From an uncultured Opitutales bacterium (GTDB taxonomy: Bacteria > Verrucomicrobiota > Verrucomicrobiia > Opitutales > UBA2995): 25,453 nt of DNA. A program made the position numbers and the translations under genes. The DNA lies in the NCBI GenBank assembly GCA_937920335.1, contig CALGUT010000445.1:1-25453 (forward strand), read 5' to 3'. Shown piece after piece: positions 1 through 7,666 of this stretch; positions within the stretch are counted from its first letter, which is position 1, and every line of letters starts with the position of its first letter. The notes under the pieces were generated by a model. It was not told the DNA's origin. It searched no databases and saw nothing but the letters and a program-made list of their open reading frames with translations.

Positions 1-101
1 ACTAACGATAATAATGGGCCTCTAGCCTCTTGCACTTGTTAGTTGAATCTGCGATTCCATGATTCTTGAATTTCAGTGTTTTCTCCCTTTTCCTGGATTC
101 C

Positions 102-180
102 ATGTCCCGGAAATTACGCTTTGTACCGAGCTTCGCGACATCATCCATACCCGGGGGCGATCTACCACATTCTCAACCGT
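102..180 (+). mobile_element. Possible remnant of the N-terminus of a REP-associated (Y1-type) transposase
   Basis: At 148-180 the frame reads YPGAIYHILNR, which resembles the conserved opening of REP-associated tyrosine transposases (typically a basic start, then YPGA-YHV-RG). An ATG at 102 opens a basic MSRKLRF stretch that also fits such a start, but it lies in a different frame from the 148-180 segment, so the two pieces would need a frameshift between them. No HUH or catalytic tyrosine region follows. The match is short and the call is tentative. Confidence 0.3.
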
Positions 181-429
181 CTCGAATCCGTAGGCGACCA
201 GGCCTTTTCCCCGCCAGAAACCCATGGCTATACCTATGATGATGTCGGAAACCTGGAATCGGTAACTTACGCCAACGGAGTGATGCACAGCTATCAGTAC
301 AATAACCTGAACCGACTTACCGCTCTTTCCGTATCAAATGCCGCGTCTGAAATATTAAATGCATTTAATTACCAATTGAATGCGGTGGGACACCGCACCA
401 GGGTGGAAGAAGCCAGCGGACAGTATCAG
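172..429 (+). pseudogene. RHS/YD-repeat protein fragment inside the mosaic frame
   Basis: The translation in the 76-1260 frame carries recognisable YD-repeat wording: a YTYDDVGNLESVTYANGV unit, then YQYNNLNRLTAL, then an FNYQLNAVGHRTRV unit. This is the pattern of RHS/YD-repeat shell proteins, which normally run for many hundreds to thousands of residues. Only about two to three repeat units are present, with no start, no core domain and no toxin tip. The left edge falls near the shared LNRL wording and the right edge just before the RND segment at about 430. This is a stranded fragment with no function of its own. Confidence 0.7.
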
Positions 430-1314
430 GACCAAATGATCTTCAGCGTGGCAGTTTGGGGAGAAGAAAAACTACGAACGGACATTCAGGCTTTGAGGAG
501 GCTCCCTATTGAAATAGCAGGTGGGACTTTGGTTCCGCTCGGTGATGTTGCCGATATAGAGGTCGTTCCAGCGCCAAACCGAATTGTCCGTGAGAGTGTT
601 TCACGCCGAATAGACGTCACCTGTAATGTGCGTGGCCGCGATTTGGGAAGTGTTGCTCAAGAGATTGATGATAGGATCGCCGGTGTACCCTTTGAACTGG
701 GATATCATCCCGAAATACTGGGGGAATATGCAGAGCGTAAAGCTGCCAGTCGCCAATTATACCTCATGGCGATACTCTCTCTAATTGGGATCTTCGTCCT
801 GCTTCAGGTTGATTTCCAATCCTTCCGGCTGGTCCTTATGGTGGGCTTGACCCTGCCATTCGCTTTGATCGGTGGTGTTGTAGCGGCATTTCTGGGTGGT
901 GGAGTGTTGTCGATCGGATCGCTGGTGGGATTCGTGACAGTGCTCGGTATTGCTGCGCGTAACGGTATTATGTTGGTAAGTCATTTTCGACACTTGGAAC
1001 AAGAGGAAGGGATGCAGTTTGGAGTGCCGCTCGTGCTACGAGGTGCCGAGGAACGCTTGGCACCTATCCTTATGACCGCCTCGAGTGCGGCACTGGCCCT
1101 ACTGCCATTAGTCATAGCCGGCAATATTCCGGGTCACGAGATAGAGTTTCCTATGGCAGTCGTTATTCTGGGAGGACTGGTAACCTCCACGGCCTTAAAC
1201 CTGTTAGTTCTTCCTGTCCTGTATGCCGCGTTTGGTAGGCGAGTGGCGACGTCGGTTTAGACACAGCCCTGTTTTATCAAGCAAGGTTTCGGAGAGGATC
1301 GTTACTTAGGTACT

Positions 1315-2427
1315 ATGGTTCCTTTCCTTCTCATCTTTTTATTCGTTTACGGCGGACTTAACACCTATCTCTATTTCACAATTGCAGCGGGGTTGGGCCA
1401 GTCTTTGGGGTTGGTTGGGGGCTTATTAGTCTTGTTCGTGTTATCCCCAATACTTCTTCGCATCTCAGAGGGTAAAGTGCCGGTGTGGATTTCCAGCCTC
1501 ATTGCCTTGGTGGCCTACAGCTGGATGGGAGTCAGCTTTTTGTTCGCTTCTTTTGCGTTGCTGCTCGATATCGCTCAGCTTATATTCCGGGGAATTAGTG
1601 AATCGGATGCGCTGTTCGTGGTGGCAATCCTTACTTCCGTATCATCGGTCTACGCGTTCTATGAGTTTCGGAATCCCAGGGTTCGAATGCTGAGAGTCAC
1701 GTCCCCTAAATTTGAATACAATCCGGAGAAGCCGTTTAGAATAGTACAGGTTTCGGATATTCACCTCGGGTTTGGAAGCTCCTACAGTCACATACGAAAG
1801 ATCGTAAGAACCGTGGATGCGTTGAAACCCGACTTACTGGTATCGACTGGTGATCTATTTGACAGCAATCTCACCGAATTGACGAAGTTCGCAGCGCTCT
1901 TCCGAGCGTTAAATCCTCCCAAGGGCAAGATAGCAGTCACTGGGAATCATGAGGTATATGCGGGTCTTAAAGAGGCTCTGGAACTCACAGAAGCAGCTGG
2001 CTTCAAAGTCCTGCGATCTGCCGCTTTTCAGGTCGACCCAACGTTGTTTATAATGGGTGTGGATGATCCCGAAGTTCTTCAGGGTCACACAACAGAAAAA
2101 GCGGAAATGGAAGCCCTCAGAGCTGTTCCTTTGAATGCATTCAAGATTCTTTTAAAGCACCGGCCACACATTTCGCCCGCGGTGGCGGACAGTTACGATC
2201 TTCAACTGTCTGGCCACACGCACGGAGGACAGATCTTTCCTTTTATTTTCCTGACTCGCCTACAATACCAAGCGCGGCACGGGCTTTCAAGGGTCAGCGA
2301 CAAAGCTTATCTCTACCTCAGCCGAGGGACCGGAGCCTGGGGGCCGCAATTGCGGTTTTTCGCTCCACCGGAGATTACGGTGTTTGAGTTGGCCAAGGGT
2401 CGTGATTATTCAATCGTTGTTATCTAG
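1315..2427 (+). CDS. Membrane-anchored metallophosphoesterase (YkuE/YaeI-like)
   Basis: This 370-residue protein has four hydrophobic helices in the first ~115 residues, then a calcineurin-type phosphoesterase domain. All metal-site blocks are present: DIH (D148, H150), GD (D180), GNHE (N211, H212), a lone His at H282 and GHTHGG (H301, H303). The family uses two metal ions to cleave phosphoester bonds; YkuE/YaeI-like members often act at membranes on lipid-linked substrates such as UDP-diacylglucosamine-type molecules. The substrate cannot be told from sequence. The start is the first ATG of the frame; a GGAGAGG lies about 17 bases upstream, too far to be ideal. The gene follows the RND remnant by 54 bases on the same strand and precedes the VOC gene. 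Function class is certain, physiological role unknown. Confidence 0.9.
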   Translation: MVPFLLIFLFVYGGLNTYLYFTIAAGLGQSLGLVGGLLVLFVLSPILLRISEGKVPVWISSLIALVAYSWMGVSFLFASFALLLDIAQLIFRGISESDALFVVAILTSVSSVYAFYEFRNPRVRMLRVTSPKFEYNPEKPFRIVQVSDIHLGFGSSYSHIRKIVRTVDALKPDLLVSTGDLFDSNLTELTKFAALFRALNPPKGKIAVTGNHEVYAGLKEALELTEAAGFKVLRSAAFQVDPTLFIMGVDDPEVLQGHTTEKAEMEALRAVPLNAFKILLKHRPHISPAVADSYDLQLSGHTHGGQIFPFIFLTRLQYQARHGLSRVSDKAYLYLSRGTGAWGPQLRFFAPPEITVFELAKGRDYSIVVI

Positions 2428-2502
2428 TGGAATCAGGGTTTGAACGGGGATCAGATGTCTATCCTCTTGCATGTGCTTTTGCTTCAAGCGAAGGTTCTTC
2501 CC

Positions 2503-2850
2503 ATGCAAGTTGAACGGGTTAAATATATCATCTGGGCCGCCGACATGAATCGGGCGGTCGAGTTTTATAAAACGGTGCTGGGTGCCACGGTTACGAAACA
2601 CAATGAAGTGATGGCTGAGTTGGAACTCTGTGGGGCGATTATCGGTATCCACGGGGGAGGGGAAGGCAAGCGAACCTGGACCGGAATGAGTTTTCAGGTT
2701 GTTGATGTGGTGATAGGGGCAGCGGAAGTTGTCGCAGCCGGAGGTCAGCTCACAAATGAGCCTAAGCCAGAGGACGGAGAATCACCTCATTTGGCTATGT
2801 GTGTGGATACCGAAGGCAATCAGTTTATGCTGACCCGTAAGCGTGGGTGA
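2503..2850 (+). CDS. VOC-superfamily (glyoxalase/dioxygenase-fold) protein
   Basis: This is a 115-residue protein of the vicinal-oxygen-chelate fold. It opens with the usual RVKYIIWAADMNRAVEFYKTVLG segment and ends with a PHLAMCVDTEGNQFML strand typical of VOC/glyoxalase-like proteins (DPxGN-type wording, here DTEGN). Length fits a single two-module VOC subunit that would dimerise. The expected metal ligands are not clearly complete, so it may be a binding or resistance-like member rather than glyoxalase I. The ATG at 2503 was chosen because GCGAAGG sits about eight bases upstream and homology begins directly after it. A TTG at 2440 would add 21 residues of non-conserved sequence. The substrate is unknown. 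Confidence 0.8.
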   Translation: MQVERVKYIIWAADMNRAVEFYKTVLGATVTKHNEVMAELELCGAIIGIHGGGEGKRTWTGMSFQVVDVVIGAAEVVAAGGQLTNEPKPEDGESPHLAMCVDTEGNQFMLTRKRG

Positions 2851-2902
2851 AATTCGAGGTGCTAAGCAGACGATTTTTTGAGTCGTGGTATGGTGTTCGC
2901 AT

Positions 2903-2911
2903 TGGTATAAT
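2903..2911 (+). promoter_or_regulatory. Extended -10 promoter element, likely for ppc
   Basis: A perfect extended -10 motif, TGGTATAAT, lies in the spacer between the VOC gene and ppc. The matching -35 position is weak, as is common with extended -10 promoters. Transcription would begin near 2918 and give a leader of about 80 bases to the ATG at 2997. Prediction from sequence only. Confidence 0.4.
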
Positions 2912-2996
2912 TCCGGCTTCGTGAAGATCTTGCTTGAATGTGTGTCCGTTCTAGTTGAGCGGTCAGTCGAGCGACGATGACCTCCATTTAACCTAT

Positions 2997-5696
2997 ATGA
3001 AACAGCTTGAAAACACATCGTTCACCAGACGTTTAAAAACCGGGATCGAAGACATCGAAGATGCGCGCGACGAATTGCTGCAGCACTTTATTCAGGTCTT
3101 GGATGGGATCGGAGAGAAGCCGTGTGCGGCGATGATTCGCAATCTGGAGAAGCAGGCAGTAGGGAAACTCCCGCCGAAGGGATCCCAGGCGCTTTCCATT
3201 TACTTTCAAGTCCTCAACATCATTGAACAAGCGATTGCCAATGCTAAAAGCGCCGAGTGGAGAAGAGAGTTTAACAAACCAGACTCCGGCGGCTGGCACG
3301 ATTACCTTTTGAGGCTCAAGGATACCGGGTACACACCGAATGAAATTCTCAAAAAGCTCAAATCCAGCTTCATAGAACCGGTTTTTACGAAGCATCCAAC
3401 AGAGTCCAAGCGGCAGGCGATTCTGCGTTTGCATCGCGAGTTATACAGACTGGTCAGGCACCAGCACGATTATGCGGATATGACTTCGCAGGAGGAAGAT
3501 GAAACCGCTGAGCTCCTGTTAGATCTGTTGTGGAGGTCCGGTGAGATTTACACGCGCAAGCCTAAGGTTGAAGATGAAAATAGGAACCTGCTGTTTTATC
3601 TTGTAGAGATATTTCCGCATACCTTGCAGCCAGCACAAAAGCGTCTGAGTAACGCCTGGAAGAAAGTGTTTCCTGTTTATCGCGGAGAAGCACCGAGCTT
3701 ACCCCAACTGTCTTTCGGCTCTTGGGTGGGGGGAGATCGAGACGGCCATCCTTTTGTAACCCATACCGTTACGTCGGAGACCTTACTTACCTTGCGTGAA
3801 GCCGCGGTAGAAATTCATGACCGGTTTCTAAATGAGGTGGAGCAAAATCTTACATTTAACGAATATACACACCTCGTTCCGGAGTCTCTGTCGAAGGTTC
3901 TAAAGGACAATGGGTTCGTTGTCGCCGATCTGGAAGAGCCCTGGAGTGTGTATGTGCAATACCTTCGTAAAAAGCTGAGGAACTCGGTCAGTAAGACGGT
4001 AGAACCCTACTATTCAGCGCCTTCTGAACTGGAAGCAGATTTGGTGTTCCTGGAAGATGCTCTGGAAGAAGTAAAAGGAGACCGACTGGTTCAGCGGTTT
4101 CTTGATCCCTTGAAATCGAGCATACCCTGTTTCGGGTTCCATTGTGCGCGTCTGGATATTCGGCAAAATAGTCAGTATTTTTCGAAGGCCATGGGTCAAA
4201 TCCTGGAAGCGGCTGGGGTCCCCGGTGGAGCCTCCTATGCCGCTTGGCCTGAAGAGCGCAAAGTGGATTTTCTGAATGAGGAGCTAAAGGCGATACGTCC
4301 CTTTTCGTCCGAGTGGACTTCGCTTGGGGCGGAGGCAACAGAGCTGCTGGATACGTTCAAAGTTGTAAATAAGCACATGGATGATTTTGGAGAAGCTGCC
4401 TTTGGGTGTATCATCGTAAGTATGACAAAAACGTTTTCCGATCTGTTGCTGGTATACGTTTTGGGTCGAGAGGCTGGTTTAACCCGCGTTGAGAACGGAA
4501 AGATAGTCAGTCGTATACCGGTCGCTCCGCTTTACGAGACGATGGATGACTTGGAAAACAGTATTAGCATAACGGACGCGTTTCTTGATCATCCAGTGAC
4601 ACAATCGACGTTGAGTCGCACTGGCTCCCGGAAGGACGAACCGCTCACCGTGATGCTCGGCTACAGCGATAGTAACAAGGATTGTGGGATTTGGGCGAGT
4701 CAGTGGACACTCTATAAAACTCAGAAAAAGTTAGTCGAAATTGGAAAACGACGGAATCGCGATCTCCGGTTTTTCCATGGCCGCGGCGGAACGGTCGGCC
4801 GAGGGGCAGGCCCTATGCACCGCTTCCTGGAGGGACTTCCCCAGGATGCGCTTGAGGGTGGTTTGCGTCTCACTGAGCAAGGCGAGGTAATCGGGCAGAA
4901 ATACAATACGGTTGAGAGCGCGACGAATAACCTGGAACTGTTGCTTGCTGGAGGAGCGGGCGCTCAACTATTGCCGAGGCATGGAGCAGTTATTGAAAAG
5001 GCAACTCCTGCGTTGGAATACGTTACTCAGGTGAGCCAGGAGACTTATCAGGCGTTGTTGCATGAGAAAGATTTTATGACGTTTTTCCGTACGGCTACTC
5101 CGATTGACGCTATCGAGCAGACTACGATGGGGTCGCGACCATCCCGTAGAACAGGTACGCCATCCCTTGAGGATCTTCGTGCGATCCCCTGGGTATTCAG
5201 CTGGAACCAATCCCGGTTTTATTTACCCGGTTGGTTTGGAGTTGGAACTGCATTGGATAAGCTTCGGCGCAATCGTCGTGAGGAGTTTGATTACTTGATT
5301 CAGGTTGGCGATGATTGGCCATTCCTCCGCTATATGCTCTATAATATTGAATCAACGTTGGCGAGCGTGTCTCTCGACATTGTTCAGGATTATGCGAGTT
5401 TGGTGAAGAATCGATCGATCCGTACCCATTTCATGAATATTGTGGAGGCGGAGTTGAAGCTAACCAGGCGGCGCATAGCCGAATTACTTTCCAGACCGTT
5501 TGGACAAGGTCGCCCTCGTTTGGCTTACACGTTGAAGCTCCGGGATACAGGACTTCGTCTGCTTCACGACGAGCAAATCCGCTTGCTAAAATCATGGCGG
5601 TCGAGTCGCAGCGGGAGTAGAAAGAATGAGGAATTACTGACTGCATTGCTACTTAATATCAATGCGATCGCTAGTGGACTGAGGACTACAGGGTAA
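2997..5696 (+). CDS. ppc: Phosphoenolpyruvate carboxylase
   Basis: This cytoplasmic enzyme adds bicarbonate to phosphoenolpyruvate to form oxaloacetate, refilling the TCA cycle. The ~900-residue length is normal. Signature blocks appear in order: VFTKHPTESKR (usually TAHPTE), GSWVGGDRDGHP (usually GGDRDGNP), LDIRQNS, GYSDSNKDCG, FFHGRGGTVGRGAGP with the catalytic-loop arginines, LRLTEQGEVI, GSRPSRR, and LRAIPWVFSWNQSRFYLPGWFG. The C-terminus GLRTTG corresponds to the usual NTG ending. Catalytic His and Arg residues are kept, but several neighbouring positions differ from the common consensus, suggesting a divergent branch. The start is ambiguous: ATG at 2997 is preferred, but an in-frame TTG at 2955 would add 14 residues; neither has a strong ribosome binding site. 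The gene seems to stand alone with its own promoter. Confidence 0.93.
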   Translation: MKQLENTSFTRRLKTGIEDIEDARDELLQHFIQVLDGIGEKPCAAMIRNLEKQAVGKLPPKGSQALSIYFQVLNIIEQAIANAKSAEWRREFNKPDSGGWHDYLLRLKDTGYTPNEILKKLKSSFIEPVFTKHPTESKRQAILRLHRELYRLVRHQHDYADMTSQEEDETAELLLDLLWRSGEIYTRKPKVEDENRNLLFYLVEIFPHTLQPAQKRLSNAWKKVFPVYRGEAPSLPQLSFGSWVGGDRDGHPFVTHTVTSETLLTLREAAVEIHDRFLNEVEQNLTFNEYTHLVPESLSKVLKDNGFVVADLEEPWSVYVQYLRKKLRNSVSKTVEPYYSAPSELEADLVFLEDALEEVKGDRLVQRFLDPLKSSIPCFGFHCARLDIRQNSQYFSKAMGQILEAAGVPGGASYAAWPEERKVDFLNEELKAIRPFSSEWTSLGAEATELLDTFKVVNKHMDDFGEAAFGCIIVSMTKTFSDLLLVYVLGREAGLTRVENGKIVSRIPVAPLYETMDDLENSISITDAFLDHPVTQSTLSRTGSRKDEPLTVMLGYSDSNKDCGIWASQWTLYKTQKKLVEIGKRRNRDLRFFHGRGGTVGRGAGPMHRFLEGLPQDALEGGLRLTEQGEVIGQKYNTVESATNNLELLLAGGAGAQLLPRHGAVIEKATPALEYVTQVSQETYQALLHEKDFMTFFRTATPIDAIEQTTMGSRPSRRTGTPSLEDLRAIPWVFSWNQSRFYLPGWFGVGTALDKLRRNRREEFDYLIQVGDDWPFLRYMLYNIESTLASVSLDIVQDYASLVKNRSIRTHFMNIVEAELKLTRRRIAELLSRPFGQGRPRLAYTLKLRDTGLRLLHDEQIRLLKSWRSSRSGSRKNEELLTALLLNINAIASGLRTTG

Positions 5697-5766
5697 GCAC
5701 TGGGTAAAAAATCTATTTTTCAGGACGTCGGTTCTTGATCGAAATCCTTCACCAATTGGAGAATTC

Positions 5767-6144
5767 TTAGGTCTCCGTGCTGAGATAAGACTTCATTGCC
5801 TGATAAAACGTAGGATAGGTATTTATCTGCACTGCCTCTTGATCATAGTGAAAGTGGGAGAGTATTTTCCATCCGATATCTACACCTTCGTTGGGAATCA
5901 CTCGGAATACGCGTGCTACTTTTGCTGTGTTACAGAGGTCCATGATTTGGCCGATATCTTCAGTGCATTCGAAGTCCATATGGGTTACCCGGCCAAGGTC
6001 TGTGATCACTGTGAAGCCGGGTTGGGCGTTTTTTGTTAGTTGGCGAACGGATTCTACTGTTTGCCGGGTTTGATCACAATCGACCACTTCACTAAAGTGA
6101 ACAACGAGAAGAGTTCCTTTTTTATTGATAATCGCATCAAACAT
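5767..6144 (-). CDS. STAS/SEC14 (SpoIIAA-like) domain protein
   Basis: This 125-residue soluble protein has no signal or membrane segment. The pattern of strand, helix and strand with VITDLGRVTHMDFECTEDIGQIMDLC in the middle resembles STAS/SEC14-like small proteins, in which a D-L-S-x-x-x-x-M-D-type block precedes a helix. The later VFRVIPNEGVDIGWKILSHFHY stretch also fits that group. Such proteins are often regulatory or ligand-binding, and no enzyme function can be assigned. The ATG at 6144 is the only good start. It is transcribed away from the MarR gene and shares a 109-base spacer with palindromes, so MarR control is possible. It converges on ppc. Confidence 0.6.
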   Translation of the reverse strand: MFDAIINKKGTLLVVHFSEVVDCDQTRQTVESVRQLTKNAQPGFTVITDLGRVTHMDFECTEDIGQIMDLCNTAKVARVFRVIPNEGVDIGWKILSHFHYDQEAVQINTYPTFYQAMKSYLSTET

Positions 6145-6168
6145 TTGGTGGTCTGGCTAACGGTTTAA

Positions 6169-6252
6169 CATATCAAACTATATGACCTACTGTCAAATGT
6201 GCAAACGCCTCAAATAGCTTGACTTCAAGATAAATGTCATAAAGATAGTTTG
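6169..6252. promoter_or_regulatory. Palindromes and promoter between the STAS-like and marR genes
   Basis: The divergent spacer contains a 16-base palindrome, CATAT-N6-ATATG, at 6169-6184. A longer inverted repeat pairs CAAACTAT (6174-6181) plus ATGAC with GTCAT plus ATAGTTTG (6245-6252), the right copy having four extra bases. Between them, TTGACT at 6219-6224 could be a -35 box for marR, with TAAAGA at 6240-6245 as a weak -10 at a short 15-base spacing. The layout suits autoregulation by the adjacent MarR protein and control of both genes. The repeats are seen; the binding is inferred. Confidence 0.4.
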
Positions 6253-6253
6253 G

Positions 6254-6706
6254 GTGGCTACGAAAGAGGATACATCGGGAATGCATGTCTGGCTCGTGCT
6301 TTGGAAAGCGTTCAAATCCCTGGAGATTTTGGACAAGCGAAGTGTCAGTGACTTGGGGCTTGGTTGCATTTCTGATTTTGCTGTTTTGGAGGTGCTTTAT
6401 CATAAGGGACCTACGCCTATCAATACCATCGGTAAGAAGATTCATTTGACGAGCGGTTCGATCACTGCGGCGGTGGATCGAGCAGAGAAAAAGGGTTTGG
6501 TTGAACGCCAATGGGACGCGGGAGATCGACGGGTCATTTATGCGGCGTTAACAGCAAACGGAAATTCGACGATAAAGGCTGCCCTTAAGGAGCATGCCGC
6601 TTCGTTGGAGATCGCAGCGAGTGGTTTATCCGCTTCAGAACGCGGCCAATTACTGAAATTACTAAAAAAACTTGGTTACCGAGCCGCTGAATTGGCGCAG
6701 AGTTAA
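6254..6706 (+). CDS. MarR-family transcriptional regulator
   Basis: This is a 150-residue winged-helix repressor-type protein. The helix-turn-helix spans PINTIGKKIHLTSGSITAAVDRAEKKGLVER, followed by the wing WDAGDRRVIYAALT, which carries the DRR signature of MarR proteins. Flanking helices form the dimer interface. Family members sense small molecules or oxidants and release DNA on binding. The GTG start at 6254 retains a TSGMHVWLVLWKAF opening that resembles relatives. An ATG at 6281 has a better ribosome binding site (AGAGGA) and would fit the predicted -10 at 6240 better, so the start is unsettled. It lies upstream of the pirin and SDR genes and diverges from the STAS-like gene, which are its probable targets. 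Confidence 0.85.
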   Translation: MATKEDTSGMHVWLVLWKAFKSLEILDKRSVSDLGLGCISDFAVLEVLYHKGPTPINTIGKKIHLTSGSITAAVDRAEKKGLVERQWDAGDRRVIYAALTANGNSTIKAALKEHAASLEIAASGLSASERGQLLKLLKKLGYRAAELAQS

Positions 6707-6739
6707 TTGAGGTTGTGAAAGTTTGAAAGGATTCTCAAT

Positions 6740-6764
6740 TTTACGTCACGTATCTTGATGTAAA
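6740..6764. promoter_or_regulatory. Near-perfect palindrome upstream of the pirin gene
   Basis: TTTACGTCA and TGATGTAAA are separated by seven bases; the arms pair at eight of nine positions. The site sits about 80 bases before the pirin start and after the MarR stop, where an operator for the adjacent regulator would be expected. A related half-site, TTTACGTTA, occurs at 7583-7591 before the SDR gene. Operator function is inferred from symmetry and position. Confidence 0.4.
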
Positions 6765-6843
6765 GACACTTTAAGCAGAGAAGTATTGTCGGTGCTCAAG
6801 GAAATTTAAAAAATAGAAACCTTAAGTTAGAAAGAAATAGAAG

Positions 6844-7545
6844 ATGAAAGTAGTAAGGAAAGCTGAAGAACGGGGCCACGCAAAGTTTGATTGGTTAGAT
6901 TCGCATCACACCTTTTCATTTGGTGAGTATTACGACCCTGAGCATATGCAGTGGGGACCCTTGCGAGTGATGAATGACGATCTCATTGCTGGAGGAGGCG
7001 GTTTCCCAACGCATCCCCATCGGGATATGGAAATATTTTCATATGTCACAGAAGGTGCCCTTGCTCACAAAGACAGCACGGGGACATCCTCCCAGATTTA
7101 TCCGGGTCGTGTTCAACTCATGGGCGCTGGGACTGGGATTTATCACAGTGAATTCAATCCTTCTGAGACGGAGACGACTCGTTTGCTCCAGATCTGGATC
7201 CAACCGGAACGACCGGGACTTGAACCCAGTTACCAGGAGGAAGACTACGATCCTGCGGACCGTCAAAACAAGTGGCTAACTCTGGTGGCGCCTGTTGATG
7301 AGCCGAGTGTTCTAGACGTTCGTCAGGATGTGAGGATTTACAACACGGTCCTGAATGAGGCTGGGGCACTTGAACTTCCGAACTCGGAAGGACGAAAAGG
7401 GTGGCTTCAAGTGGTTAATGGAAATCTTACGGTCGGTGATGTTGTGTTAAAGCGGGGCGATGGCTTGGCTTTAGAAGATGAGTCCGCTCAAGAGATAGTC
7501 ACTTCTAGTAGCGCGGAGTTACTCTATTTTGATTTGCCGCGGTAG
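6844..7545 (+). CDS. Pirin-family protein (YhhW-like)
   Basis: This 233-residue bicupin protein of the pirin family is close in design to E. coli YhhW, which shows quercetin 2,3-dioxygenase activity in vitro. The N-terminal cupin holds the expected metal ligands in THPHRDMEIFSYV (H57, H59) and HSEFNP (H101, E103), together with GPLRVMNDD before and LLQIWIQP after. The C-terminal cupin is degenerate, as usual. It is cytoplasmic with no signal peptide. The start ATG follows a purine-rich stretch. Pirins often lie next to stress regulators, and here the MarR gene is immediately upstream with a palindrome between them. The in vivo substrate is unknown; a redox or electrophile-stress role is inference. 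Confidence 0.92.
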   Translation: MKVVRKAEERGHAKFDWLDSHHTFSFGEYYDPEHMQWGPLRVMNDDLIAGGGGFPTHPHRDMEIFSYVTEGALAHKDSTGTSSQIYPGRVQLMGAGTGIYHSEFNPSETETTRLLQIWIQPERPGLEPSYQEEDYDPADRQNKWLTLVAPVDEPSVLDVRQDVRIYNTVLNEAGALELPNSEGRKGWLQVVNGNLTVGDVVLKRGDGLALEDESAQEIVTSSSAELLYFDLPR

Positions 7546-7666
7546 TGGAAACAAGCTCTCAAGTCGTATGACTGAGGGTTTGTTTACGTTAATGAAAATA
7601 GTTAATTTATGGGGTAATGAATGTCGCTTAAGTGAGCCAAAACTCTAAAAAACAAAATAAAATATT

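Larger units (their letters stand above)
76..1260 (+). pseudogene. Mosaic open frame ending in the C-terminal quarter of a CzcA/CusA-type RND efflux pump
   Basis: This 394-codon open frame is not one natural protein. Residues from about 119 to the end match the C-terminal part of heavy-metal RND (HME/CusA-CzcA) inner-membrane pumps. The late periplasmic segment (VPLGDVADI, then RRIDVTCNVRGRDLGS) is followed by about five membrane helices, including the family-typical GIAARNGIMLVSHFRHL and the LRGAEERLAPILMTA segment, and a normal C-terminus. Family members are about 1,000-1,050 residues, so roughly three quarters is missing, including the N-terminal helices and most of the porter domain, and it cannot work as a pump. 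Residues about 33-118 are RHS/YD-repeat sequence, and residues about 25-35 resemble the start of a REP-associated transposase. No convincing ribosome binding site precedes the first ATG. I infer a recombination or deletion scar, or an assembly chimera. The RND identity is firm. Confidence 0.8.
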
